Shown: positions 1-7,045 of the stretch, piece after piece
Layout of the letters: every line of letters begins with the position of its first letter
Numbering within the stretch: position 1 is the stretch's first letter
Assembly (NCBI GenBank): GCA_014378125.1
Contig: JACMOG010000561.1
Coordinates: 1 to 21,188 of the forward strand
Source: Vitreoscilla sp.
GTDB taxonomy: Bacteria > Pseudomonadota > Gammaproteobacteria > Burkholderiales > Burkholderiaceae
Direction of reading: 5' to 3'
Length of the DNA: 21,188 bases
Notes under the pieces: model-generated
What the model saw: only the letters and a program-made list of their open reading frames with translations
What the model was told of the DNA's origin: nothing
Databases searched by the model: none
Program-made: the position numbers and the translations under genes

Positions 1-473
1 CGTGGGCAGCGTCGGCCGCGGCCTCCCCGGCGACGGATGCCACCGTCCGGTTCGAGGCCCCCATCGCGCGCCTCACCGCGGCCGACCCGGCGCTGGAAGC
101 GCGCATGCTGGCCATCACGGGCGAGCTGCGTTGCCTGGTGTGCCAGAACCAGACCATCGCCGACTCCCACGCCGACCTCGCCGTCGACCTGCGCCAGGAA
201 GTGCGCGAGATGCTGCAGCGCGGCCAGACGCCCGACCAGATCCGCCGCTACATGACCGACCGCTACGGCGACTTCATCCTCTACCGCCCGCCGTTGAACG
301 CCACGACGGCCGTGCTCTGGGGGGCGCCCGCCGGGTTGCTGGCCATCGCCCTGGTGGCGCTGGCCGTGGTGATCCGTCGCCGGTCGCGCCTGGCCGACGA
401 CCAGTTCGAACCCGATCCGCAGCTGGACGACGGCCCGTCCGCCGCGAGCGACCCTAGCGGGAATCTTGTATGA
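1..473 (+). CDS. ccmH: CcmH, cytochrome c maturation thiol-disulfide oxidoreductase (5' end cut by window)
   Basis: The reading frame enters at base 3 and runs to TGA at 471-473, giving 156 visible residues. The first residues are an Ala-rich stretch that looks like the end of a signal peptide, so only a short N-terminus is missing. The family hallmark is present: LRCLVCQNQ, the CXXC-type redox motif of CcmH, within a helical domain (LAVDLRQEVREML, YMTDRYGDFILYRPP). One transmembrane helix follows (VLWGAPAGLLAIALVALAVVI), then a basic stop-transfer and an acidic tail. In System I maturation CcmH keeps apocytochrome CXXCH cysteines reduced and acts with CcmG and CcmI to deliver apocytochrome to the CcmF haem lyase at the periplasmic face. 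Its stop overlaps the next start (ATGA), indicating translational coupling with ccmI. The identification is firm. Confidence 0.93.
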   Translation, partial: WAASAAASPATDATVRFEAPIARLTAADPALEARMLAITGELRCLVCQNQTIADSHADLAVDLRQEVREMLQRGQTPDQIRRYMTDRYGDFILYRPPLNATTAVLWGAPAGLLAIALVALAVVIRRRSRLADDQFEPDPQLDDGPSAASDPSGNLV

Positions 474-1186
474 GCATGCTTTTCGTGATCCTGTCCCTCG
501 CGCTGGTCGCGGCCACCGTGGCCATCCTGGCGTACCGCGGACCGGTGGTCGCCCATGTCACCGACGCCGCCACGGCGGCCGAGGCCGTCACGCGGCCCAC
601 GCGCGGAATGGTCATCGGCCTGACCGTGCTCATCGTCGTGGTGACCGGGGCCGGCTACGCCTGGATCGGCTCGCCGCGCCTGTTGCCCGTCACGCCCGAC
701 GCGCCGCCCGGGCCCGGGCCGTCGGCCGAGGCCCAGGTGGCCGAGGTGCAGAGTCGCGCCGAGCACCAGCCGACCGACGCCAACGGCTGGATCCAGGCCG
801 CGCGCGCGCAGGCCATGCTCAACCACGGCCAGGCGGCGGTCGACGACTTTCGCAAGGCCGCGGCGCTGCGCCCGGACGACGCCGAGCTGCTGGCCAATCT
901 TGCAGACATGATGGCCGCAAACGGCACCGGCCGACTCGACGGCGAGCCGATCCAGCTGGTCGACAAGGCGCTCGCCATCGACCCGAACAACGTGCGCGCC
1001 CTGGCGCTCAAGGGCAGCTCGCAGATGACGCAGCGCGACTTCCGCGGGGCGCTCGCCAACTGGAACCAGGCGTTGAAGGTGGCCAAGCCCGACGATCCGA
1101 TCGCGCAGTTCCTGCGCACGCAGCTGGACGAGATGCGCGCCGCCGCGGCACAGGCGGCCTCGGCGCCCGCTTCCGACGGTCGCTAA
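470..1186 (+). CDS. ccmI: CcmI, TPR-containing cytochrome c maturation protein with a short cytoplasmic loop
   Basis: This 238-residue protein begins in an ATGA overlap with ccmH; an alternative ATG lies two codons in, at 476. It has an N-terminal hydrophobic helix (about residues 3-22), a short loop, a second helix (GMVIGLTVLIVVV, about 46-66), a Pro-rich linker, and a TPR-like periplasmic domain (about 85-215) with repeats such as HGQAAVDDFRKAAALRPDDAELLANLA and RDFRGALANWNQAL. This is the CcmI arrangement: two helices plus a TPR domain that chaperones apocytochrome c C-termini toward the haem lyase. The loop between the helices is only about 23 residues and lacks the long leucine-zipper-like segment I associate with canonical CcmI. 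A long stem-loop begins about 10 nt after its stop. The function is inferred from architecture and position after ccmH. Confidence 0.88.
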   Translation: MSMLFVILSLALVAATVAILAYRGPVVAHVTDAATAAEAVTRPTRGMVIGLTVLIVVVTGAGYAWIGSPRLLPVTPDAPPGPGPSAEAQVAEVQSRAEHQPTDANGWIQAARAQAMLNHGQAAVDDFRKAAALRPDDAELLANLADMMAANGTGRLDGEPIQLVDKALAIDPNNVRALALKGSSQMTQRDFRGALANWNQALKVAKPDDPIAQFLRTQLDEMRAAAAQAASAPASDGR

Positions 1187-1195
1187 GCGCGCCTT

Positions 1196-1245
1196 GGAGG
1201 TGTCAGGCATCTCCTGCGTACTCGCAGGCAATGCCAGACACCTCT
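1196..1245. repeat. 50-nt imperfect palindrome (two-tier stem-loop) after ccmI
   Basis: The outer arms are 1197-1210 (GAGGTGTCAGGCAT) and 1231-1244 (ATGCCAGACACCTC), which pair at 13 of 14 positions with one A/A mismatch. An inner perfect 6-bp stem, CCTGCG (1213-1218) with CGCAGG (1223-1228), closes a TACT loop. No U-run follows (TGATTTCGCCC), so it is not a textbook intrinsic terminator, although it may stop transcription or protect the ccm mRNA 3' end. The bipartite shape and GGTGTCAGGCA-like arms resemble REP-type extragenic palindromes. Only one copy is seen in this window. Confidence 0.7.
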
Positions 1246-1503
1246 GATTTCGCCCTTCGACAATGCGTGCGCAACTTCACGGTCGGGCTGAATTTGCGTT
1301 GCGTTTGCTGACAACTGAGGCCTTTGAGCCCCCGACAGAACATTCCGTTACGGATTACCCCGTCGGCGAAACAGTGCGTCCAAAAAAGCGGCACTTTTTC
1401 ACGCTTCCCGAAACCTCTTCGCTGCGAAGATGGCGGCGAAGCGGTGGAGTGTGCAAATGGCATGCCCGCCGCGTCCCCTTTTCGGGGGACGTTCCAGGTC
1501 GCC
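1246..1503 (+). promoter_or_regulatory. Gene-free leader between the ccm operon and the apbE-led operon
   Basis: Together with the hairpin at 1196-1245 this makes a 317-nt gap (1187-1503) without a convincing gene. It is visibly less GC-rich than its surroundings in places, with no sustained coding bias. It presumably carries the promoter of the long downstream operon, but I could not identify convincing -35/-10 hexamers. It holds an A/T stem-loop, AAAAAG (1383-1388) with CTTTTT (1394-1399), and a GC hairpin just before the apbE start, listed separately. The regulatory role is inferred from position. Confidence 0.4.
1472..1491 (+). promoter_or_regulatory. Short GC hairpin overlapping the likely apbE ribosome-binding region
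   Basis: CGTCCCC (1472-1478) pairs with GGGGACG (1485-1491) across a small T-rich loop. The G-run in the right arm is the only purine-rich stretch near the preferred apbE ATG at 1504. When folded, the hairpin would hide it, which could tune translation of the first gene. The pairing is directly visible; the regulatory role is inference. Confidence 0.4.
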
Positions 1504-2481
1504 ATGAACACCCTCCAATCGCCCGCCACCGCCAGCGTTCCGCCGTCGCCGTCTCCCGCCCAGGGAACGGCGGCCGGCTGGTATCGCGCGGAAGAAGCGA
1601 TCATGGGCACCGAGGTCAGCGTCGAGCTGCAGGTTGCCAGCCTGGGCGAGGCCGAGGCCGCGATCGCCGCGGTCATGGCCGAGATGCACCGCATCGACGC
1701 CACGATGAGCCCGCACAAGGCCGACTCCGAGCTGTCGCTGGTCAACGCCGGCGCCGCAATGGGGCCCGTGGTGGTCAGCCCGGGCATGTTCGGACTGCTG
1801 GCGCGCGCCATGGCGTTCTCCAAGCTGTCGGGCGGCGTGTTCGACATCACCTTCGCCAGCGCCGGCAACCTCTACGACTACCGTGCCGGCATCGCCCCCG
1901 ATCCGTCGGCGTTGAACGACGCCCTGCCGCTCATCGACTGGCGCCACGTGCAGCTCGACCCGGCCACGCGCGGCGTGCGCTTCGCGCGCCCGGGCGTGCG
2001 CATCGACCTCGGCGGCTTCGCCAAGGGCCACGCCGTGGACAACGCCGTGGCCATCCTGCGCCGGCTGGGCATCGCCAACGCCATGGTGGCCGCCGGCGGC
2101 GACAGCCACGTCATGGGCTCGCGCGGCGACCGCCCGTGGACGGTGGCCATCCGCGACCCGCGCCGCCAAGACGCGGTGGTGGGGGTGGTGCCGCTGGAAG
2201 ACTGCTCGATCTCCACCTCGGGCGACTACGAACGATTCTTCGAGCGTGACGGCGTCCGTTGCCACCACCTGCTCGACCCGCGCACCGGCCGCTCACCCGC
2301 CGGCGTGCGCAGCGTCACCATCATTGCCGACGACGGCCTGACCACCGAAGCCTTTTCCAAGACGGTCTTCGTCCTGGGCGTGGCAGACGGCTTGCGCTTC
2401 GTGGAGGCCCACTCGGGCATCGACGCGGTGATCGTGGATGCGCACGGCGCACTGCACTACTCCGCCGGCCTGCTGGGCTGA
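1504..2481 (+). CDS. apbE: FAD:protein FMN transferase (ApbE family) without an obvious export signal
   Basis: This 325-residue protein carries the ApbE signature blocks: IDLGGFAKGHAVD (about 167-179), AGGDS (197-201), a STSGDYERFF block (about 237-246), HHLLDPRTGRSP (about 254-265), and a C-terminal segment DGLTTEAFSKTVFVLG that contributes metal and flavin ligands in the family. ApbE uses FAD and a divalent cation to attach FMN through a phosphoester bond to Ser/Thr of redox proteins, usually outside the cytoplasm. I prefer ATG 1504 because the conserved domain starts shortly after it; in-frame ATG 1462 and TTG 1324 add only non-conserved sequence. None of these starts gives a signal peptide or lipobox, which is odd for a periplasmic modifier. 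It opens the operon, 35 nt before the haem lipoprotein. The family is certain; the target is unknown. Confidence 0.93.
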   Translation: MNTLQSPATASVPPSPSPAQGTAAGWYRAEEAIMGTEVSVELQVASLGEAEAAIAAVMAEMHRIDATMSPHKADSELSLVNAGAAMGPVVVSPGMFGLLARAMAFSKLSGGVFDITFASAGNLYDYRAGIAPDPSALNDALPLIDWRHVQLDPATRGVRFARPGVRIDLGGFAKGHAVDNAVAILRRLGIANAMVAAGGDSHVMGSRGDRPWTVAIRDPRRQDAVVGVVPLEDCSISTSGDYERFFERDGVRCHHLLDPRTGRSPAGVRSVTIIADDGLTTEAFSKTVFVLGVADGLRFVEAHSGIDAVIVDAHGALHYSAGLLG

Positions 2482-2516
2482 GACGGAAAAAAAGAACTCA
2501 GGAAAGAGACCCCATC

Positions 2517-5500
2517 ATGAAGCTGCCGATCACGTTCCCGTCGCGCGCCCTGCTCGGCATCGCAAGCGCCCTGGTCGCCGTGGGCGTCCTGTCGCTCGCC
2601 GCCTGCGGAGGCGGTTCGAAGTCCGATTCGAGCACCGTCACCGTGCAGGGCGACGTGCCCATCGCCTACGCGAAGCGCGTCAACACCATCGGTCTCAATC
2701 CCACCAACGGCGCGCCGACCGCGCCGGGCGGCGACCTGATGATCCGCGAGAAGTCGTCGCCCAGCGCGCCCGAGCACAACATCACCGCGCAGTTCACGCT
2801 GGGCAAGGGCGATGCGGCCACGCCGGAGGTGTCCTGGGACGGCAAGAAGATCCTGTTTTCCATGCGCTGCCCCGCCAACAACGCGGTCACCATCGGCGGC
2901 GCGCCGGCCTGCACCGGCCACTGGAACATCTGGGAATACGACATGACCACCGGTGGCCTCACCGGCGGCACGTTCAAGCGCCTCACGTCGTCCACCGGCG
3001 ACGACGACATCCACCCGGTGTACCTGCCCGCGGGCCAGGGCATCGTGTTCACGTCCAACCGCCAGACCAAGTCGCGCCTCAACCAGGCGCTGGGCCACAC
3101 CTACTACGCGCTCGACGAGTACGAGCGCGAGCGCGTGTTCAACCTGCACACCATGGCCGCGGACGGCAGCGCGATCACGCAGATCTCGTACAACCAGAGC
3201 CACGACCGCAATCCGGTGATCCGCCCCAACGGCCAGATCATGTTCTCGCGCTGGGATCACGTCGGCGGCCGCAACCATTTCAAGGTATTCACGGTCAACC
3301 CGGGCCGCACCGACATGTTCGTGCTGTACGGCTCGCACAGCGACGGCAACAGCTTCCTGCACCCGCGCGACATGGATCCCAGCGGCAAGTTCGCCGGCTT
3401 CCTCAGCTCCGACCTGATGCCGCTGCAACGCACCAAGGAAGGCGGCGCGATGATGCTCATCGACGCGGCCAACTACTCCGAGCAGAACACGCCGGCCAGG
3501 AAGTCGGTCGCCGCCGTCGGCGGCCAGGTGCAGGCCACCGAGAAGGCGGTCAACATCGACCGCGGCATCTCCATGTACGGCCGGTTCACCGCGCCCTACC
3601 CGTTGTGGGACGGCACCGACCGCGTGCTGGTGTCGTACCGCCCGTGCGAGGTCACCAAGAACGGCGTCGTGGTGCCCTGCTCCACGCTGACCGCGGCCGA
3701 GATCGCGCTGCTGGGCGACATGAATCGTCCGATTTCCGAGACCGCGCTCGACCCGGTGCAGGACAACGTGCCCCCGCCGTACGCCGTCTACATGTTCAAC
3801 GCGGCCAACCAGTCGATGCTGCCCGTGGCCACGCCGCCGGCCGGCTTCATGTACGTCGACGCCGTCGCCATCCTGGCCCGCGCCGAGCCGGCCACCAGCA
3901 CCCCGGCGCCGCTCGACGAGACGCTCGCCTCGCAGAACATGGGCACGCTCGACGTCCGCAGCGTCTACGACACCGACGGCCTGGGCCGCATGGGCGCCGC
4001 CATGCTCGTGGACGCCGACAACACCGGCAGCTGCAGCACGCTGATCCCGCAGACCGCGCCGATCGACGCCAACGACACCCGCGCCACCGTGGCCGACATC
4101 GCCCGCATGAAGGATCCCGCCGACGCCGCCTACAACTGCGCGCCGGCCCGCTTCATCCGCGCGGTGCGCGCCGTGGCGCCGCCCACCAACATGATGAAGA
4201 TGCGCAGCTCGCTGGGCGAGACCGACTTCGAGGCCCAGCAGGTGCTCGGCTACGCGCCGATCGAGCCCGATGGCTCGTTCAAGCTCAACGTGCCGGCCGA
4301 CACCCCGATCGCCCTCGCGGTGGTCGACGCCCAAGGCCGCGCGCTGCAGACGCATACCAACTGGATCCAGGTTCGCCCGGGCGGGCGCCGTACCTGCGAC
4401 GGCTGCCACAGCCCGCGCCGCGGCGCCCCCATCAACTCCGGCACCACCGTCAACACCGTGCCGGCGTCCATCCTGGCCTCGATGGCCAGCGCCCACCAGT
4501 CCGGCGAGACCATGGCCGACACGCGCGTGCGCCTCGACCCGACCTCGGCCATGCTCAAGCCCGACATGGTGTCCACCGACATCTGGGCCGACACCGCCAA
4601 GTCCGGCGTCACCGCCCGTCCGGCCGTCGCGCTGCGCTTCACCGGCAACCCGAACCCGGCCGACGACCTCGTCACGCCGGTGCCGGTCAACGGCGTCATC
4701 AACTACCCGACGCACATCCAGCCGCTGTGGACGCGCGACCGCGGCGCCAACACCTGCACGTCGTGCCACAACGTGTCCGACCACACCGACCTGACCGCCA
4801 CCATCGGCGGCGACGGCCGCGTCACCTCCTACGACCGGCTGATGATCGGCGACCCGCAGCTCGATGCCGGCGGTCACCCGGAGATCTTCTTCGACGACGG
4901 CGTGCCCATGCTCGTGCGCAAGCCCGCGCTCGTGAACACGGCTGCCAGCGAAGGCGAGGCCACGGGCCTGGCGCGCAAGAGCCGCCTCATCGAGATCCTG
5001 TCGGGACAGGCGCTGATGTCGGATGCGAACGCCAAGCTCGTGCATCCGAACCCGCCGTCCAGCGCGCCCAACCACGCCACGATGCTCAACGCCGCCGAGA
5101 AGCGCCTGCTGGCCGAGTGGATCGACACCGGCGGCAAGTACTACAACGACCCGTTCGACCCGACCAGCGGCACCCGCATCGTGCCGACGCTCGATGAAGA
5201 CTCGTTCGTCGCCTCGGTCTACCCGATCCTGGAGAGCACCTGCGCCGGCTGCCACCAGGCCCGCGGTTCCACCAACACGCCCACCGGCGCCACCTCGTTC
5301 ACCGACAACCGCTTCGTGCTCACCGGCGATCCCGATGGCGACTGGGGCGTGACGATGACCATGGTCAACGACGTCTGCCATCCGCCCACCAGCTACCTGC
5401 TGGCGCGCCCGTCCACCATCCCGCACCCGGATGCGGCGACCAGCCAGACCACGGCGGTACTGCCCGCGAACGGCGCGAACTATGCGACCATCGCCAGCTG

Positions 5501-5528
5501 GATCGCCGCGGGTTGCCTCACTCCATGA
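2517..5528 (+). CDS. Large tri-haem lipoprotein, hydrazine-synthase-alpha-like (PD40 propeller plus c-type haem domain)
   Basis: The ATG at 2517 follows a GGAAAGAGA ribosome-binding site and gives 1003 residues. A signal peptide ends in a lipobox (LAAC, Cys30), so the protein is a lipoprotein. Residues about 100-300 hold TolB/PD40-type propeller repeats (PEVSWDGKKILFSM, DDIHPVYLPAGQGIVFTSNR, NPVIRPNGQIMFSRWDHVGG). This pattern resembles the alpha subunit of hydrazine synthase and its many uncharacterised homologues outside anammox bacteria. The C-terminal half has three CXXCH c-haem sites: CDGCH (Cys627), CTSCH (Cys747) and CAGCH (Cys909). A periplasmic or outer-membrane electron-transfer or substrate-oxidation role is likely, matured by the Ccm proteins encoded just upstream. 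Nothing else here suggests anammox, so hydrazine synthesis is not claimed. The architecture is secure; the substrate is unknown. Confidence 0.88.
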   Translation: MKLPITFPSRALLGIASALVAVGVLSLAACGGGSKSDSSTVTVQGDVPIAYAKRVNTIGLNPTNGAPTAPGGDLMIREKSSPSAPEHNITAQFTLGKGDAATPEVSWDGKKILFSMRCPANNAVTIGGAPACTGHWNIWEYDMTTGGLTGGTFKRLTSSTGDDDIHPVYLPAGQGIVFTSNRQTKSRLNQALGHTYYALDEYERERVFNLHTMAADGSAITQISYNQSHDRNPVIRPNGQIMFSRWDHVGGRNHFKVFTVNPGRTDMFVLYGSHSDGNSFLHPRDMDPSGKFAGFLSSDLMPLQRTKEGGAMMLIDAANYSEQNTPARKSVAAVGGQVQATEKAVNIDRGISMYGRFTAPYPLWDGTDRVLVSYRPCEVTKNGVVVPCSTLTAAEIALLGDMNRPISETALDPVQDNVPPPYAVYMFNAANQSMLPVATPPAGFMYVDAVAILARAEPATSTPAPLDETLASQNMGTLDVRSVYDTDGLGRMGAAMLVDADNTGSCSTLIPQTAPIDANDTRATVADIARMKDPADAAYNCAPARFIRAVRAVAPPTNMMKMRSSLGETDFEAQQVLGYAPIEPDGSFKLNVPADTPIALAVVDAQGRALQTHTNWIQVRPGGRRTCDGCHSPRRGAPINSGTTVNTVPASILASMASAHQSGETMADTRVRLDPTSAMLKPDMVSTDIWADTAKSGVTARPAVALRFTGNPNPADDLVTPVPVNGVINYPTHIQPLWTRDRGANTCTSCHNVSDHTDLTATIGGDGRVTSYDRLMIGDPQLDAGGHPEIFFDDGVPMLVRKPALVNTAASEGEATGLARKSRLIEILSGQALMSDANAKLVHPNPPSSAPNHATMLNAAEKRLLAEWIDTGGKYYNDPFDPTSGTRIVPTLDEDSFVASVYPILESTCAGCHQARGSTNTPTGATSFTDNRFVLTGDPDGDWGVTMTMVNDVCHPPTSYLLARPSTIPHPDAATSQTTAVLPANGANYATIASWIAAGCLTP

Positions 5529-6187
5529 AGATGCTGATCTCGAAGACGGTTTTTCCTCGCGGCGCGCACTTTCGCGCGCTCGCCGGCGCGATCCTCGGGG
5601 CCGCGCTGCTGTCTGCCTGTGGCGGCGGCGGCGATCCGCTCAGCAACCCCGGCACTGTGTCGAATCCGGTGCAGGCCGGCGGGGCCTCGCTGGCGTTTCC
5701 TTATTTCGAGAAGTGCATCTTCCCGATCTTCCTCAAGCAGCTGCCCATCGTCCAGAATGGCGTCTCCTCGACGAACACGTGTTCGGGCTCGGGTTGCCAT
5801 GACAGCGTCACCGGCACCGGTGGCGCCTTGCGAGTGATCGTCGGAGCCGCCCCGGTGAGCGATGCGAATCTCGCCGCGGCGGCCGCCGGGAGTCCCGACG
5901 CCCTCGCCACCGTCCGCGCCTCCGACATGTACAAGAACTTCTATTCGGCGCAGGGCACCGCGGTGTTCGGCAGCCCGATCCAGAGCCGCCTGTTCGACAA
6001 GCCGCTGGTGCCCAACGTGCTGCATGGCGGCGGGCGCATCTTCACGAGCCAGGACGACCCGAACGCCAAGCTGATCTCCTACTGGATCAGCCATCCCGTG
6101 CCCAACGGCCAGGACGAGTTCAGCAGCTCCAGCTACAACATGTTCACTCCCGCGGATCCGGCGACGGGTACGTGCAACACGCAATGA
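5525..6187 (+). CDS. Exported lipoprotein with a CX4CH haem-type motif
   Basis: This 220-residue protein starts at ATG 5525, overlapping the preceding stop (ATGA); a GTG-type start 12 nt upstream is less likely. The signal peptide ends in a lipobox (LLSAC, Cys32) followed by GGGG, like its neighbour. The motif CSGSGCH (Cys86, Cys91, His92) is a CX4CH variant of the c-haem attachment site. An extra Cys64 lies in FPYFEKCIFPIF, a segment resembling the region that precedes haem sites in related exported cytochromes. The C-terminus contains DDPNAKLISYWISHPVPNGQ, similar to the ends of small cytochrome c domains that finish in an xxLxxWI helix. It is probably a mono-haem partner of the large lipoprotein. 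CX4CH attachment by this Ccm system is an inference; a structural disulfide is the alternative. Confidence 0.78.
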   Translation: MKMLISKTVFPRGAHFRALAGAILGAALLSACGGGGDPLSNPGTVSNPVQAGGASLAFPYFEKCIFPIFLKQLPIVQNGVSSTNTCSGSGCHDSVTGTGGALRVIVGAAPVSDANLAAAAAGSPDALATVRASDMYKNFYSAQGTAVFGSPIQSRLFDKPLVPNVLHGGGRIFTSQDDPNAKLISYWISHPVPNGQDEFSSSSYNMFTPADPATGTCNTQ

Positions 6188-7035
6188 GCGGCGTGCGCGC
6201 CGTCCTCCTGTCGTCTCTCCCGGCCCGGCTTCTGGCGGGCGGGCTGGCGTGCGCGCTCGCGTGCGGCGCCGCGCGTGCGGCCGACGTGCCCGATATCCCC
6301 GCCCCGCTGGCCACCGTCTCGGCGCCCACGGTGCCCGTGGCCGACAGCGTGCCCGGCGGCGACAAGGTGGAACGCGTGCAGGTCACCGACGCGTTCATCG
6401 AGCTGCATACGTTCCCCGGCCGCGGCTATCCGGTGTTCTACGTGGCCGGTCGCGGCGAATGGGTGTCCATCGAGCTGCGCCACACCGACTGGTACAAGGT
6501 GCGCACGGCCACCGGCAAGGTGGGCTGGGTCACCCGCGCGCAGTTGCAGACCACGCTGGCGGAAAGCGGTCTCGAAACGCGTTTTGCCGACGTCGCGTTC
6601 AACGACTACCTGACGCGCCGCGTGGAGCTCGGCGCCGGCTACGGCCGCTTCCACCAGGAGCCGATGATCAAGTTCTGGCTGTCGTACCGCATCTCGGACA
6701 CGCTCAGCTTCGAATCGACGCTGGGCCAGGTGCAGGGCGTGTTCTCGGGCAGCACGCTGTGGCACGTCAACCTGCAGGCCGAGCCGTGGAGCGACCAGCG
6801 CTTTTCGCCGTTCGCGGGCGTCGGCATCGGCCAGTTCAAGAACATCCCGAACCAGAGCCTGGTGAACTTCCAGACCACCAACGCGCGCCTGGCCGACGCC
6901 ATCGTCGGCGCGCGCTTCCACCTCACCGATCGCTTCATGATCCGGGCCGACTACGCGATCTACACCGCGTTCGTGTCCGAACAGCGCTCGCTCGAGTACC
7001 GCGCGGCCACCGCCGGTCTCTCCTTCTTCTTCTGA
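6184..7035 (+). CDS. Outer-membrane beta-barrel protein with N-terminal SH3b-like domain
   Basis: This 283-residue protein starts in an ATGA overlap with the haem lipoprotein. The signal peptide ends around residue 33 (ARAAD). Residues about 61-120 look like a bacterial SH3 domain (VTDAFIELHTFPGRGYPVFYVAGRGEWVSIELRHTDWYKVRT, then GKVGWVTRAQL). The remainder alternates like an outer-membrane barrel (VELGAGYGRF, PFAGVGIGQF, AIVGARFHLTDRFMIRADYAIYTAFV) and ends in the aromatic C-terminus SFFF expected for BAM-dependent insertion. The SH3b part may bind peptidoglycan or a partner at the periplasmic mouth. Its pairing with a second barrel immediately downstream recalls the paired barrels of the myxobacterial Glt and Nfs systems. 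I cannot assign a specific family name. Confidence 0.8.
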   Translation: MSGVRAVLLSSLPARLLAGGLACALACGAARAADVPDIPAPLATVSAPTVPVADSVPGGDKVERVQVTDAFIELHTFPGRGYPVFYVAGRGEWVSIELRHTDWYKVRTATGKVGWVTRAQLQTTLAESGLETRFADVAFNDYLTRRVELGAGYGRFHQEPMIKFWLSYRISDTLSFESTLGQVQGVFSGSTLWHVNLQAEPWSDQRFSPFAGVGIGQFKNIPNQSLVNFQTTNARLADAIVGARFHLTDRFMIRADYAIYTAFVSEQRSLEYRAATAGLSFFF

Positions 7036-7045
7036 TGCGCCGCCC

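Noticed and set aside
1204..2268. Minus-strand open frames across the ccmI-apbE gap
   Set aside because: They lack convincing starts and recognisable domains and run antisense into the well-supported apbE gene.
2457..5426. Very long minus-strand open frame (989 codons) opposite the haem lipoprotein gene
   Set aside because: It mirrors the plus-strand gene in a high-GC genome where stop codons are rare on the antisense strand. Its translation is Arg/Gly/His/Val-rich low-complexity sequence with no recognisable domain, whereas the plus strand has a lipobox and three haem motifs.
2517..5528. True hydrazine synthase and anammox metabolism
   Set aside because: Only a family-level resemblance is visible; no beta/gamma subunits, hydrazine dehydrogenase or other anammox genes occur here, and homologues of the alpha subunit are common in other bacteria.
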